Origin: Mayamaea pseudoterrestris
Taxonomy: Eukaryota; Bacillariophyta; Bacillariophyceae; Sellaphorales; Sellaphoraceae
Length of the DNA stretch: 64,000 nucleotides
Reading direction: 5' to 3'
Assembly (NCBI GenBank): GCA_027923505.1
Contig: BROI01000001.1
Coordinates: forward strand, 2,886,001 to 2,950,000
Under the pieces are notes generated by a model, which was not told where the DNA came from, ran no database searches, and was given only the letters and a program-made list of their open reading frames with translations. This document shows positions 29,784-39,137 of the stretch, piece by piece (within the stretch, counting starts at the first letter, position 1; each line of letters begins with the position of its first letter). The position numbers were made by a program, and so were the translations under genes.

Positions 29784-30869
29784 TCAAACAACTGCCGACT
29801 GAGTTTTACCCTTTACGACTTTAGTGTCTCCAGGATGTTCGTTGGTCGTAACATTGACCATGTAATATCCATCTGCTTCGTCCTCATTCGCTTCGACAAG
29901 GTGTTCGGCTGCGCCCTCCTCCGATTCCAACACTTCGTAGGAAGTGACAAGCATTGTTATAAAGCTCACATTGGTTGGTGCCTTGGTCCAGCCCAACTTC
30001 CATGCCCCAACGCAATAGATGAATGCCATGAGTGCTTCCATGACACCGTAAAAGAACGGTACACCCATTGCTGCGGCGCGATCGTCACCTTGGAACATGG
30101 ATATAGCTACACTTGAAGCAATTCCAATGTTTTGGTAGGACACTTCAATCGCCATTGCCACTCGCTCTGGCTTGACGAGCCTGAGCAGAATACCAACTGC
30201 CGTCGCCGCCAGAAGACTGCCACTGGACGGAATGATAATCGCCCAGTAAAAGGAGGCCTCGCGATGCCAGATTCGTGCGTCTTCATCTGCATTTGCAATG
30301 AAGAAGGAAATGACAACCAAGATTGCTCCAGCAGCATTTCCAATGCGGTTTGCTAAAATCTTGACAAAGTGGTTCTGACGTGCACCATCGGATCCAAAGT
30401 GATGCGATACGAATAATCCAGCTGCAATGGCCAGGATGACAACAATAAGCGCCATAATGAGTGAGCCCCAGTCAATCATGGCGTCAACATTGTCATCTTG
30501 GTAGCAGTATCTCGCATAAACAAGCAGGTTAATCGGAAGAATGACTGCTGACAAAATTGTTGATATGGCAGTCATGGTGACCGAGAGTGCCAAGTCGGCG
30601 TTGAATAGACTGCACCACCAGTTGGAGTAACTTCCTCCTGGACTCGATGTGACGACGAGCAATGCCAACCCGGTCGGATAGTCCAAACGAAAACCCAAGA
30701 CACATATGAAACCCAGTAGCGGTATCAGAAAGAACTGTAGTGCCAGCCCACTTAGAATCGCTCGTCGATTTTGTAGTTGCGTCTGAAAGTGTTTATAGTT
30801 GACGGTGGCACTCATGCCGAAAATTAGAAGGAAGAGCAGAATCTGGCTGAGAATTTCGATCCATCTCAT
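29784..30869 (-). CDS. Bile acid:sodium symporter (SBF/BASS) family transporter
   Basis: Single exon, 361 residues, ATG at 30869. It is closely related to the transporter at 15034. Both share FGMSATV at the first membrane segment, an almost unchanged block beginning VVTSSPGGSYSNWWCSLFNA in the sodium-binding crossing helix, SYQNIGIASSVAIS in the second crossing helix, and WTKAP at the end of the membrane domain. The long cytosolic tail of the paralog is replaced by about 50 residues rich in Glu/Asp. Sodium-coupled organic anion uptake is the family role; the membrane and substrate are not evident from sequence. Divergent from POP4. Confidence 0.85.
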   Translation of the reverse strand: MRWIEILSQILLFLLIFGMSATVNYKHFQTQLQNRRAILSGLALQFFLIPLLGFICVLGFRLDYPTGLALLVVTSSPGGSYSNWWCSLFNADLALSVTMTAISTILSAVILPINLLVYARYCYQDDNVDAMIDWGSLIMALIVVILAIAAGLFVSHHFGSDGARQNHFVKILANRIGNAAGAILVVISFFIANADEDARIWHREASFYWAIIIPSSGSLLAATAVGILLRLVKPERVAMAIEVSYQNIGIASSVAISMFQGDDRAAAMGVPFFYGVMEALMAFIYCVGAWKLGWTKAPTNVSFITMLVTSYEVLESEEGAAEHLVEANEDEADGYYMVNVTTNEHPGDTKVVKGKTQSAVV

Positions 30870-31123
30870 GGTATTGAGTCTCTTCTTCTGCGCAGTATAA
30901 GTTTACTACTTCTTCAAGCAGAATTGATTGGAATGGGGGGTGCTTGGTCCCAGTAGAGGCAAGCAATGGAGCTGCTTGAGGGACCAAAGCGATGATGGCA
31001 ATAAAAATGCGTTGGAACGGTTGGGTCGTGATCTGTGTCGTTTCACAGTGAATCACGAGCGGTACTCATCTGTCTTACCGTTATTGGAAGGCTGCTTTCC
31101 GTCGTCAATCTGCGCCATTCACC

Positions 31124-31981
31124 ATGGCCGATCAATCTTCATCGAGCAGTGCCAAAGAGTCAAGCAAGACTCTGTCAAAAGCGTCGCTATATGCCCCACT
31201 TTCTGCTTACAGCCATGATGATCCAGCTTTATTTGTTCGCACCAAGAAACCATCCACTTCGACGCAGGAAAGTTCCCTATTCGATTTCTTAGGCAAGGTC
31301 AGCCATGACTATCATCGCAACGGCAGCCTCGCTACCAGTAAAAACTCGGCTAATCGGCCATCTGCTGTCAACGAACTTAAGGATAAACTACATCAGCGAG
31401 CGCTCACGCTCGTCACCGGAGGAATTAATCCGAGCAAGAAGCAAGGATTGGCAGTGAAGAATGCGACTTCTGCAGCAAATAGGAGAAGGCGGAAACGCAA
31501 AGTTTTGATTGCATGCAATCGGAAAGATGAAGTCAAAGGTATGAATGCTCTGTCATCAGAAATGAAGCAACGACAATCGAAGTTTTTGCAGCAGCTGAAC
31601 TTTCAATGGAACAATCATGTTCGCCGGCTTGTACGTTGCCAAAACGACGATGGGACCATATTAGAGGCTGATTTACTTTCAAAACGAATATTCATTGTTG
31701 CAAAACATATAGAGTGGATTGGAGCGCAGGTGCTGGTCCAAGAGTGTTTATCCCATCCAGCGTGGGTTGGAAGGCAAGGAATACTTGTTTCGTCAACAAC
31801 TCAGACATGGAAGATTATAGTGACGAAGTGCATGGACGACCAAACGGTGCGCTTTAATGTTCTTGCCATTCCAAAGAAAGCTTCGTTGCTGACTGTCGAG
31901 TTTTCGTTCGCAAATGGCACGGACAATAGCATTACGGACGCTCGAATTTATATCCAATTGAGAGATGGAATCGTCAAGTAA
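31124..31981 (+). CDS. POP4: RNase P/MRP protein subunit POP4 (Rpp29)
   Basis: Single exon, 285 residues, ATG at 31124. The C-terminal about 120 residues form the Rpp29/UPF0086 barrel: LLSKRIFIVAKHIEWIGAQV, the family's ILVSSTTQTWKIIV strand pair, and FNVLAIPKKASLLTVEF matching the conserved IPK segment. A Lys/Arg-rich helix (ANRRRRKRKVLIA) and SKFLQQLNFQWNNHVRRLV precede it. Rpp29 binds the catalytic RNA of RNase P and MRP in the nucleus/nucleolus and contributes to tRNA 5' maturation and rRNA processing. The first about 110 residues are Ser/Lys-rich and less conserved. Divergent from the SBF gene and convergent with eL42. Confidence 0.85.
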   Translation: MADQSSSSSAKESSKTLSKASLYAPLSAYSHDDPALFVRTKKPSTSTQESSLFDFLGKVSHDYHRNGSLATSKNSANRPSAVNELKDKLHQRALTLVTGGINPSKKQGLAVKNATSAANRRRRKRKVLIACNRKDEVKGMNALSSEMKQRQSKFLQQLNFQWNNHVRRLVRCQNDDGTILEADLLSKRIFIVAKHIEWIGAQVLVQECLSHPAWVGRQGILVSSTTQTWKIIVTKCMDDQTVRFNVLAIPKKASLLTVEFSFANGTDNSITDARIYIQLRDGIVK

Positions 31982-32084
31982 TACACTGCTCTAATACCAA
32001 TCTTAACGAACTATACTATGACTGCTACTTTAATATCTCCAAAGCATCAAGTTGATATGGTTCTTAGTACGAATAAATCTGCGC

Positions 32085-32396
32085 TTAGTACTGGTGACCA
32101 GCCGCTGCGGACTTAGCACCCAACTCGAAATGCTTGGTTCGCTTCAAACACAGTTGCTTCTTCGCCTTACATTTCTTGCATTCTAAACGCAGCACAACCT
32201 TTCTTGTGGTCTTGGCCTTCTTGTGAAAGACTGGCTTGGTTTGTCCACCAAATCCCATTTGCTTGGAATCGTACCGGCGCTTGCCTTGAGCAAAATTCGA
32301 TGCCTTGCCGGCCTTGTATTGAGTGACCTTGTGGAGTTCATGCTTCTTGCACTTGCCAGCGCAGTAGGTCTTGCGCTCCTTTGGGACGTTTACCAT
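32085..32396 (-). CDS. RPL36A: 60S ribosomal protein eL42 (L44/L36a)
   Basis: 103 residues, intronless, ATG at 32396. The sequence follows eL42 closely: [12 protein letters not shown] at the start, [52 protein letters not shown] and KHFELG near the end. Four cysteines form the zinc site, although the first pair is spaced CAGKC. eL42 sits at the E-site of the large subunit. The residue before VF in QTKPVF is Pro, the cycloheximide-sensitive form; yeast with Gln at this position is resistant. Length is within the usual 104-106. Confidence 0.97.
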   Translation of the reverse strand: MVNVPKERKTYCAGKCKKHELHKVTQYKAGKASNFAQGKRRYDSKQMGFGGQTKPVFHKKAKTTRKVVLRLECKKCKAKKQLCLKRTKHFELGAKSAAAGHQY

Positions 32397-32825
32397 GATT
32401 TACGACAATAGATGGAGAATCTAAATGGACAATGAGAAAGCAAAGACATGAGAGACTTTATCCTCCTTCAATACTAAAGCCACGGTCTCCTAGGCGATGA
32501 TAGCCACGATATCTGCTCGTGAGTCCATGTCTTAATCGTACAAGGCGAACGCACCAGTAAATTGACACTATCAGACCAATTCAAACGAAGGATAGAGTGC
32601 TCCGACAACCGCCATTGCGAGCGACGCCATGCAGTCAGTTTTAGTAGAGCGGTAACTTGCCGATTGCCAATCGCAGGTCAGACCGGCACTGAAAAGACAT
32701 TTTTTCAGTCGATTCACGACTTTTGCGGCCGAGCGGAGAAAACCTGCCACAAAACAGACGCTGCAACTATAGTCACATGATTTCGCCTTTCTCTGTTGTA
32801 TACTGAAAACTACTTGTCAATTTTC
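32397..32825. other. Divergent promoter region between eL42 and Ulp1-like genes
   Basis: 429 bp. No small gene or RNA recognised. It should contain the promoter of the highly expressed eL42 gene. Confidence 0.4.
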
Positions 32826-34650
32826 ATGACAATCCTGGAGCGTCGCCGACGCGTTCAGGAAAGATCTACTTCTTGCAAGAAACCACGAGAGCTCCTGCTG
32901 AACCATCATCCTTCGCGGAGCACGCAGTTTTCTGTTACGTCGAGTCAGTCCAAGCAAAAGGTCTCGTCACTATTGCAATCACTGCAGTACAAGAACAGAC
33001 GGAACCGACAGATGGAGAAACCTCGCCCAGATGTCATTGTCATGCGAGCAATTCGAGAGACGGTGCGAGAGCTCTTGCGTGAGCAGCCGACAATTTCGCT
33101 TCACAATATGGCAAATGCGCTTGCGGCGAATGAATACATTTTTGAACTTTACTCCATGCCCTTAATGGATCGAGATGTATATCAGACATGCCAGCCAAAC
33201 TCGGGCGCCTATAGTATGATGCAAAGCTTGGCGGCATCTTTGAAAAGCAAACTTTCCATATTCTCCAACGACACGACCAGTGACCGAAACGAAAAGCAAA
33301 ATAGCTTGGACCGAAAGTATCAGCTGACAAATGCATTTTCGAAATTGCGGAACACAACAGGATCGGCGTCTACAATTATGATTCGAAGTTGGGAGGATGC
33401 TAAGGCGCACTTGGCGACAGTCTTTGACCTCGGTTCGCTTGGGCCAGAAACCAGTGAAGAGCCAAACGAGAGTGACCGTGTTGTACATAAGTACGACAGG
33501 GCTCTTCGCGACATTTCTCGCGAAAGTCTATTAGAAAAGCCAATCGGCATGACTCCGTCGCAGTTGCGCTTTCAAGAAATGGCAAAGCTCGGTCAAGTTC
33601 CAAAGGCGATTTCGGAGCCGTTGCAGCAACAAATTGAAGCCGCTTATCAAAAACGAGAGGAATTAGAAAATGCAAGACTTGACAAACTTCGCGCGATTGA
33701 GGAAGAAACTAAACGAAAGGAGCAAGAAGCAGAAGCCAAGAAGCGGGCGGCGGAGCTCATGCGACAGATGACAACGCAGGAGCAAGATCTTGTCAAAAAG
33801 GCCTTGTATGGCATTGGACCTAACACGGAAGTTATTGCAAAGATTGGGTCTGATACATGTCAGCGCGGCTCGATTCAGCGATTGCAGCCAGGAGAATGGC
33901 TCAACGATGAAGTTATTCATTACTTTCTGATTATGTTGTCTCTTCGCGATGAACAGCTGGTTAACGAAGGAAAACGCTCGCGACGAAGCCATTTCTTTAA
34001 ATCATACTTCATGACAAAGCTTATGAATGATGGCGACTCGGAAAAGGACGGCATGTACGAGTACAAGAACGTCAAAAGGTGGTCGAAGAACGTTCCTGGT
34101 AAGTTTTATCTTCTCGCGCCATTTGTTTTGCCGCCCTTCGCGAGTATCATTACCTACAGACGCCCGCCCTCTTCACGCCAGGCAAGGATATATTCAATCT
34201 TGACAAAATATTCTTTCCTGTGAACGTTGGTCGCACGCATTGGGTTGTTGCCGTTGCCTTTATGCAGCAGAAGCGAATACAGTTCTTCGACTCCTTCGGC
34301 GATTCGGGGTATGACTGGATGGAAGCCGTTTTTCGGTACATTAAAGACGAGCACATGGATAAGAATAAAAGTCCATTGCCGGACGAGGAAGAATGGGAGC
34401 TTGTCCCTTGTGTAAGAGGCACTCCACGTCAGCTGAATGGTAAGCCAGAATGCTGTCGTTTTCCTTTATTTATGGAGCCTCCGTTCTCACTTATTTCCTT
34501 TGATTCGTAGGCTACGACTGCGGCGTCTTTACGTGCATGTTCTGCGACTTCCTTTCCAAAGACTGTCCGCTCGTATTCAGTCAGGATCACATAACGCAGT
34601 GCCGTGAACGAATCTGTCTGTCAATATTGAACGGACGAGCCATCCTCTAG
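32826..34650 (+). CDS. Ulp1/SENP-family SUMO-specific cysteine protease
   Basis: Exons 32826-34098, 34182-34439 and 34511-34650 (introns 83 and 71 nt) give 556 residues from the ATG at 32826; an earlier in-frame TTG exists at 32796. The N-terminal half is basic and contains an Arg/Glu-rich helix. The C-terminal about 200 residues are the Ulp1 domain: SIQRLQPGEWLNDEVIHYFL, then KNVPGKDIFNLDKIFFPVN, His in NVGRTHWVVAV, Asp in IQFFDSFGDSG, and the Gln and catalytic Cys in RQLNGYDCGVFTC. Both junctions fall inside conserved motifs, which confirms them. Ulp1 proteases mature SUMO and remove it from substrates, usually at the nucleus or nuclear pore. All triad residues are intact. Confidence 0.9.
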
Positions 34651-34777
34651 TGCATTCGCCATGGAGTGAGAGAGGTACATTTGTACAAAAAGTGAAATAC
34701 CGTATTGAAGCTAATTGTAAAAAATAAAAATAAAATTATCGAGCTGTGCACACATACATATCTTTACGCAACACTTA

Positions 34778-35569
34778 TCATTCGTCGCTCGTTGGCAGAT
34801 CCAGCTCCATTTTGCCGTAAACAACAGCAACATCCGGCAGCAAATCCAGAAGACTAAGAACATTATCATCTAGCCTGTCTTGACTACTAGTATGCATGGC
34901 GCAAAGCTGCTTCCATACGCCCTTGAACAAATTTACGGCAACGGAAGCTGCCTTTTCGCCAGTGACAACCTTTTCGGGATCCATCCGGACTGCAACTGAT
35001 TCCAAACGCATCATGTCCCCGCCTGTCCATTCCACAATCCCTAAATCTTTCTTTTCGCTGCTGTCCCTTTTATCGGCAGAGTCTTTCGGAAGGTGCACCT
35101 GCAAACGAATCTGCCGGTATCCTCCTTCGGCGCACTGCAAGCACTCATCCAACTCCTGCACCAGCGCCAATAGTCCCCAAGGACGTGATTGTCCGGGAAG
35201 GAACATGTAGCCTTGAAACCACTCGGATTCAACATCATGCAACAACCAAACGACGCGGCCTTTGAATGATTTATTAGTTGAGGATGCAGTCGTAAGGTCG
35301 GGTTGCTGAAAGGAAACGGATATCTTGCGGCGGCAGGACGGATCAGTGCAGTCAATGCAGTCGCCATCATCGGCAGCGTTATCAATCGGATTACTGGAGT
35401 AAGGCCCCTTTAAGTTCCTGTCTACGCGAAGGCGCTTGCGACGTATCTGAGTCCATCCAAGTTCCAGTGGTGGTGCGGTTTCAGAATTGCTTGACGGCAT
35501 CGCGACCGTCTCGTTGGCGGCTGCGTCCATCTTGACGGCCACGGTTGCATCTTTGGCTTTGTCAGTCAT
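34778..35569 (-). CDS. Hypothetical protein, unknown family
   Basis: Single exon, 263 residues from the ATG at 35569. No named domain recognised. The N-terminal third is Ala/Asp/Lys-rich; a basic stretch RRKRLRVDRN and a Cys cluster (CIDCTDPSCRRK) follow. The C-terminal two thirds look folded (GRVVWLLHDVESEWFQGYMF, RPWGLLALVQELDECLQC, IRLQVHLPKD). No signal peptide or membrane segment, so probably cytosolic or nuclear. Convergent with the Ulp1-like gene, with 127 bp between the stops. Confidence 0.7.
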   Translation of the reverse strand: MTDKAKDATVAVKMDAAANETVAMPSSNSETAPPLELGWTQIRRKRLRVDRNLKGPYSSNPIDNAADDGDCIDCTDPSCRRKISVSFQQPDLTTASSTNKSFKGRVVWLLHDVESEWFQGYMFLPGQSRPWGLLALVQELDECLQCAEGGYRQIRLQVHLPKDSADKRDSSEKKDLGIVEWTGGDMMRLESVAVRMDPEKVVTGEKAASVAVNLFKGVWKQLCAMHTSSQDRLDDNVLSLLDLLPDVAVVYGKMELDLPTSDE

Positions 35570-35785
35570 ATTAGACAAAATTGCTTGAACAAGTCAAAGT
35601 TACTTGGTTGGGATGGGAATGTGCACAATGTGCACAAGAAGGAAAGTCGAGAGATGGGGCGAAACCTCAATGAGCATGTCGCAGCGTTGATGGATATTCG
35701 ATAACAACGATTGCCATTGTACGTAAGTCTCATCTCACTTTACTCCTAAAACCACATCAAGTGTATGGAAAAATGCAATCAAACG

Positions 35786-37030
35786 TTATGTCGCAATCTT
35801 TGATGGTATGACTTTGTGACTCGAGACAAAAATGGGTCGCCCTTCCTTGCCAAAGAGGTTTACGACGTTGAGAATATCCAGAACCGAGTTTTCCTCCTCC
35901 AGACAACTTGCGGCGCCACACGCCAGTCCGAATGAAAAAGCAGTCATCATGGCTCGAGCAGCTGGCCGTTCATTTCCCGCCAACAATCTTTGAACCTCCT
36001 GCGGCAGACATGGAGGTTTCATGCCCGCCGTATCCGTCAAATGCTTCCAAGCAGCCAGTGTTCCAGCGGCCACGGCGTCACCAGCCCCGACAGGATACAA
36101 TTGCGGACTTGCATCTCGCGTGGTTGAGTCAGGCTTGAGCGTCTCGACCCATTGTCCCCATTTGGAACCAAATGACTTGTCGTCATCCGTGGACTGCAAA
36201 CGCGCTACTGGCACCTTGAAGACACGAAACTCGTCGTCGGATCCCACGGGTAAAGCAATAAAGTATGCATCATGGGATCCGTCGGTAATTGCAATGGCGT
36301 TTAAAGCATGATAGTTGTAAATTTTCATAAAAGCGGTAATGGCTTGAAGAAGCTCTTCCATGGCAATGCCGCCAGCTTCACTCGTTGCCTTGGTAACTTG
36401 AGCTAATCGACAAAGTTCTGACGCATTGCATTTCAGCATGACGGGCCCTTTATCTGGTTTGGCAGCAATAGTTTCCAATAGTCCCCGCAGCCCAACGACC
36501 GAATCAATGACGCATAGCGTCTTTCGATCGGCAACAGTTTGGTATATTTGGGCGTAAAGGTCATCTGGACAACCAGGAGGCATGGAACCCATGATGCAAA
36601 GCGCGTCAGCAGTTTGTCCTATCAATTTTTCTTGCAGTTCTCGTAATTCGTTCTCTTGGATGACTGGACTTGGTTCTACAAGCTCAGTTGTACAATCGCG
36701 AGCGACAATGGATGTGCAGGTTCGCATAATGCTAGCCGGACGAACAGTCAACCGCATTCCGTCTTCGCCCAGTAGATCTTGTAGCATATGGTACACGACA
36801 TCACCTTCTGCTCCTGTTCCCACGAATTGTGCTAATTGGACATGTCCTTGGAACTTTAGGCAATTCAGGGCAACGGCAACATCTTGTCCTTTCCCTCCTA
36901 GTCCAATCTGCACCCGTTCAGCTCGGTGGACATCACCAGGGACAAGCGAGTCGCTTGGCGACAAGATAAATCGCTTTTGCAGGGCTCCATTGAGGCCCAC
37001 AACAATTGTGGCGCGCGACATGATCTTCAT
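35786..37030 (-). CDS. PfkB/ribokinase-family sugar kinase (1-phosphofructokinase-like)
   Basis: The first ATG in frame at 37030 gives 414 residues; the frame is open upstream to 37222 but only with non-ATG codons. It carries IVVGLNGALQKRFIL, the glycine signature QIGLGGKGQDVAVAL of phosphofructokinase/tagatose-6-phosphate kinase-type PfkB enzymes, CIMGSMPPGCP, VMLKCNASEL, IAITDGSHDAYF, and the ATP-site/catalytic-base motif YPVGAGDAVAAGTLAA with Asp. The likely reaction is ATP-dependent phosphorylation of a hexose phosphate; the exact sugar is not decidable. An insertion of about 40 residues precedes the GAGD motif (around STDDDKSFGSKWGQW). No clear targeting peptide with this start. Confidence 0.8.
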   Translation of the reverse strand: MKIMSRATIVVGLNGALQKRFILSPSDSLVPGDVHRAERVQIGLGGKGQDVAVALNCLKFQGHVQLAQFVGTGAEGDVVYHMLQDLLGEDGMRLTVRPASIMRTCTSIVARDCTTELVEPSPVIQENELRELQEKLIGQTADALCIMGSMPPGCPDDLYAQIYQTVADRKTLCVIDSVVGLRGLLETIAAKPDKGPVMLKCNASELCRLAQVTKATSEAGGIAMEELLQAITAFMKIYNYHALNAIAITDGSHDAYFIALPVGSDDEFRVFKVPVARLQSTDDDKSFGSKWGQWVETLKPDSTTRDASPQLYPVGAGDAVAAGTLAAWKHLTDTAGMKPPCLPQEVQRLLAGNERPAARAMMTAFSFGLACGAASCLEEENSVLDILNVVNLFGKEGRPIFVSSHKVIPSKIAT

Positions 37031-37373
37031 GAGCAGGTATAAACAATAGAGATACGTTGATGACCAACGAACTGTCTGATGCAAAGAACAAAAGTGTGGG
37101 CGTCGAGAAGCGACGTCGTGTCGCAGCAGTATAGAACAATGTCGTATAGGTTTCAGTTTACGCACGATTGACTTCGCGCGCACGAAAGCGCGCGTCACAT
37201 TTCGGATTCTTCGTCCTCCCACCCATCACCATCGGCTCTGATTCATCGTCGTACAAACTTCTCACATGAAGTCAACGTATACTCATCCCTCCTATAGAAT
37301 ATATACGCCGGCTGTTGCTCCTCTTCAATTTTCTGCTTGTGTGTTATTCATGTTTCGCTCCGAAAGATATCAA
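37031..37373. other. Divergent promoter region (PfkB / plastid membrane protein)
   Basis: 343 bp. It contains CGCGCGCACGAAAGCGCGCG (37175-37194), a GC-rich imperfect inverted repeat. Upstream in-frame ATGs for the plus-strand gene at 37266 and 37350 fall here, so the gene may begin earlier. Confidence 0.45.
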
Positions 37374-38786
37374 ATGATCCGTCTTGGCGCACTGACGTTC
37401 GCCTTGCTTCATGTCAAGTCTCTATCCTTCCAACCGATTCGAATGAGCCAGTTGCAGCCTCTGGGGTGGCAAGGATCGTCTAGCCACTTGTACTCCGTTC
37501 CTGTGCCGACCATGACCTTTAGTTCCGTTGGAGACGACGATGAAGACAATGTCAGATTTTCGTCATTTAGTCCATCGAATTCGCCGACTTCCTATCTTCC
37601 CGATGCTGCACATCTTCCTCCGCGCACGAAGGACCTACTCACGCAACTATCGAAAAGCTACATTTACAGCACGCGTCAACGGCCTGTTACGCTAGAGCAA
37701 GTTCTTCAAGTTATTGAAGCCGAGCACTTTCCTATCGATGTACCAATAGTGTTGGGAAGTCGTACGATTGATGTCAAGCAGACGGGGGAAGATGTCGATG
37801 AATCCGTGGCAGAAATCTTTTCGCTGGCCGCCATGTATGCTTTGCCTAAAGAGGTAACTTTACATTTATTGGATAGCTGCATCCTTGGAGCGGAACAAGG
37901 CGATGCCAAGTCTGAGTTGCAGCGTTGCCGCGACATTTACGCCGACAAGGGATGGAGCGCCGTATCATTTCCAAAAGGCTTGGCATTACAAATTATCAAG
38001 AAGTACGAACCGCGTCAGCAGTCAAAGAAGAAAAGGATTGATCCATTCTATTTGCTTCGTAGACAGAAGCGCCGAGTCGAGCAAGCAAGTCAAGCTATAC
38101 TCCGGGCGTCCACGACGATCCCTCCAAAGAAGCGTCTCGAAAGTCGCCAGGATTTTTATCGAACCATGGAGGAGGAACTCTTTGACGCCAAGTCTGGGTC
38201 GCGCTTTATGGTTGATAGTAACAAGAACTTGTTTTTTCCAGGGCATAGTGTTGGAGATTCCATGCGTCGAGGATTTCGCAAGGTGACGCGCACGATGGAC
38301 AAGCAATATGCTCGACTCAAAGGCTCCGGCCGTGCCGGAATCGTGTCATACTGCTTCCTGAATCTTGTCTTTTACACTGTCGGCGTCGTCTGGCAGTGGC
38401 AGAGATTCGCAACGCCCGTGAACCCTTTACACGCACCCAGTGTGAGTACTGTATTGCTCAAAAAGTTTGCCAAAGTATTCGGGTCGCTCTACGTGGCATC
38501 ACAATTTACCAAGCTACCCAAGGTTGTGGCGGCAGTTGCGCTCACACCAGTCGCTCAGCGTATAGTGAATTCGACAAAGAAAAACTTTCGAGTGTCAGAG
38601 ACCGTTGCAACAGTCATGCTTGTCGGAATGCAGTATGTTGTTTGGCTGGGCATCGTCATGATACCCATCCTTTCGGAGTATTCCAGTCTGCGACGCTTAG
38701 TTGAATTGGAAAAACTGGTTGATATTCGGCAGGTAGCGCCAGCATTCTATACCGTGGCGAGAATGGGGTTGCTGCAGGAGTGCTAG
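37374..38786 (+). CDS. Predicted plastid membrane protein of unknown function
   Basis: Frame 37266-38786 without introns. I prefer the third ATG (37374, 470 residues) because it starts a signal peptide MIRLGALTFALLHVKSLS followed by FQPIRM, a plausible plastid cleavage context; ATGs at 37266 and 37350 are alternatives. The soluble N-terminal half contains LTQLSKSYIYSTRQRP and a domain on VLGSRTIDVKQTGED; a basic helix (RRQKRRVEQASQAIL) follows. The C-terminal third has three or four hydrophobic segments (SGRAGIVSYCFLNLVFYTVG, KFAKVFGSLYVASQF, VATVMLVGMQYVVWLGIVMI). The SGRAGIVSY segment reminds me of an uncharacterised plant chloroplast membrane family; this is from memory and weak. Confidence 0.65.
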   Translation: MIRLGALTFALLHVKSLSFQPIRMSQLQPLGWQGSSSHLYSVPVPTMTFSSVGDDDEDNVRFSSFSPSNSPTSYLPDAAHLPPRTKDLLTQLSKSYIYSTRQRPVTLEQVLQVIEAEHFPIDVPIVLGSRTIDVKQTGEDVDESVAEIFSLAAMYALPKEVTLHLLDSCILGAEQGDAKSELQRCRDIYADKGWSAVSFPKGLALQIIKKYEPRQQSKKKRIDPFYLLRRQKRRVEQASQAILRASTTIPPKKRLESRQDFYRTMEEELFDAKSGSRFMVDSNKNLFFPGHSVGDSMRRGFRKVTRTMDKQYARLKGSGRAGIVSYCFLNLVFYTVGVVWQWQRFATPVNPLHAPSVSTVLLKKFAKVFGSLYVASQFTKLPKVVAAVALTPVAQRIVNSTKKNFRVSETVATVMLVGMQYVVWLGIVMIPILSEYSSLRRLVELEKLVDIRQVAPAFYTVARMGLLQEC

Positions 38787-39137
38787 AGATTTTCGAAAGT
38801 TTTCGATGCTGCGAAAGTTCGATCATCGGTATCGTTTTATGCAATCCTGGAAATTTCCCCGATGGCACTGGATGGCGCCGTCGGCTCGCAAACGTCCGTT
38901 TCAGTGAAGATATGTGTGTGCACCTACACTTCATTCAAAATGGACACGTGCAATAGAACCAAAGACGGAGTCGGATCAATTGATTTGCTAAGCAAAAGTC
39001 TGTTGGAAATCAAAGAAGCTGTTACAATCCGAGGCAAGCCCTACTTAACCGCGCCAGTTTGCATTGCAACGGTCTATGATTAGCTACTTAAAAGCTTGAA
39101 ACGAGATTGATCTCTTTCTGGGAGACAAACACTTGAA
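38787..39137. other. Intergenic region, no gene seen
   Basis: 351 bp between two plus-strand genes. A 73-codon frame (38862-39083) has no recognisable motif. Confidence 0.4.

Noticed and set aside
34182-34223. Acceptor at 34160 for the first Ulp1-like intron
   Set aside because: It breaks the reading frame; the acceptor before 34182 restores NVPGKDIFNLDK, which fits the protease family.
36582-37049. Long plus-strand frame antisense to the PfkB gene
   Set aside because: Shadow of the minus-strand coding frame; the PfkB motifs show which strand is real.
35786-37222. PfkB start at 37222
   Set aside because: That codon is GTG and the added 64 residues look like translated leader; the first ATG is at 37030.
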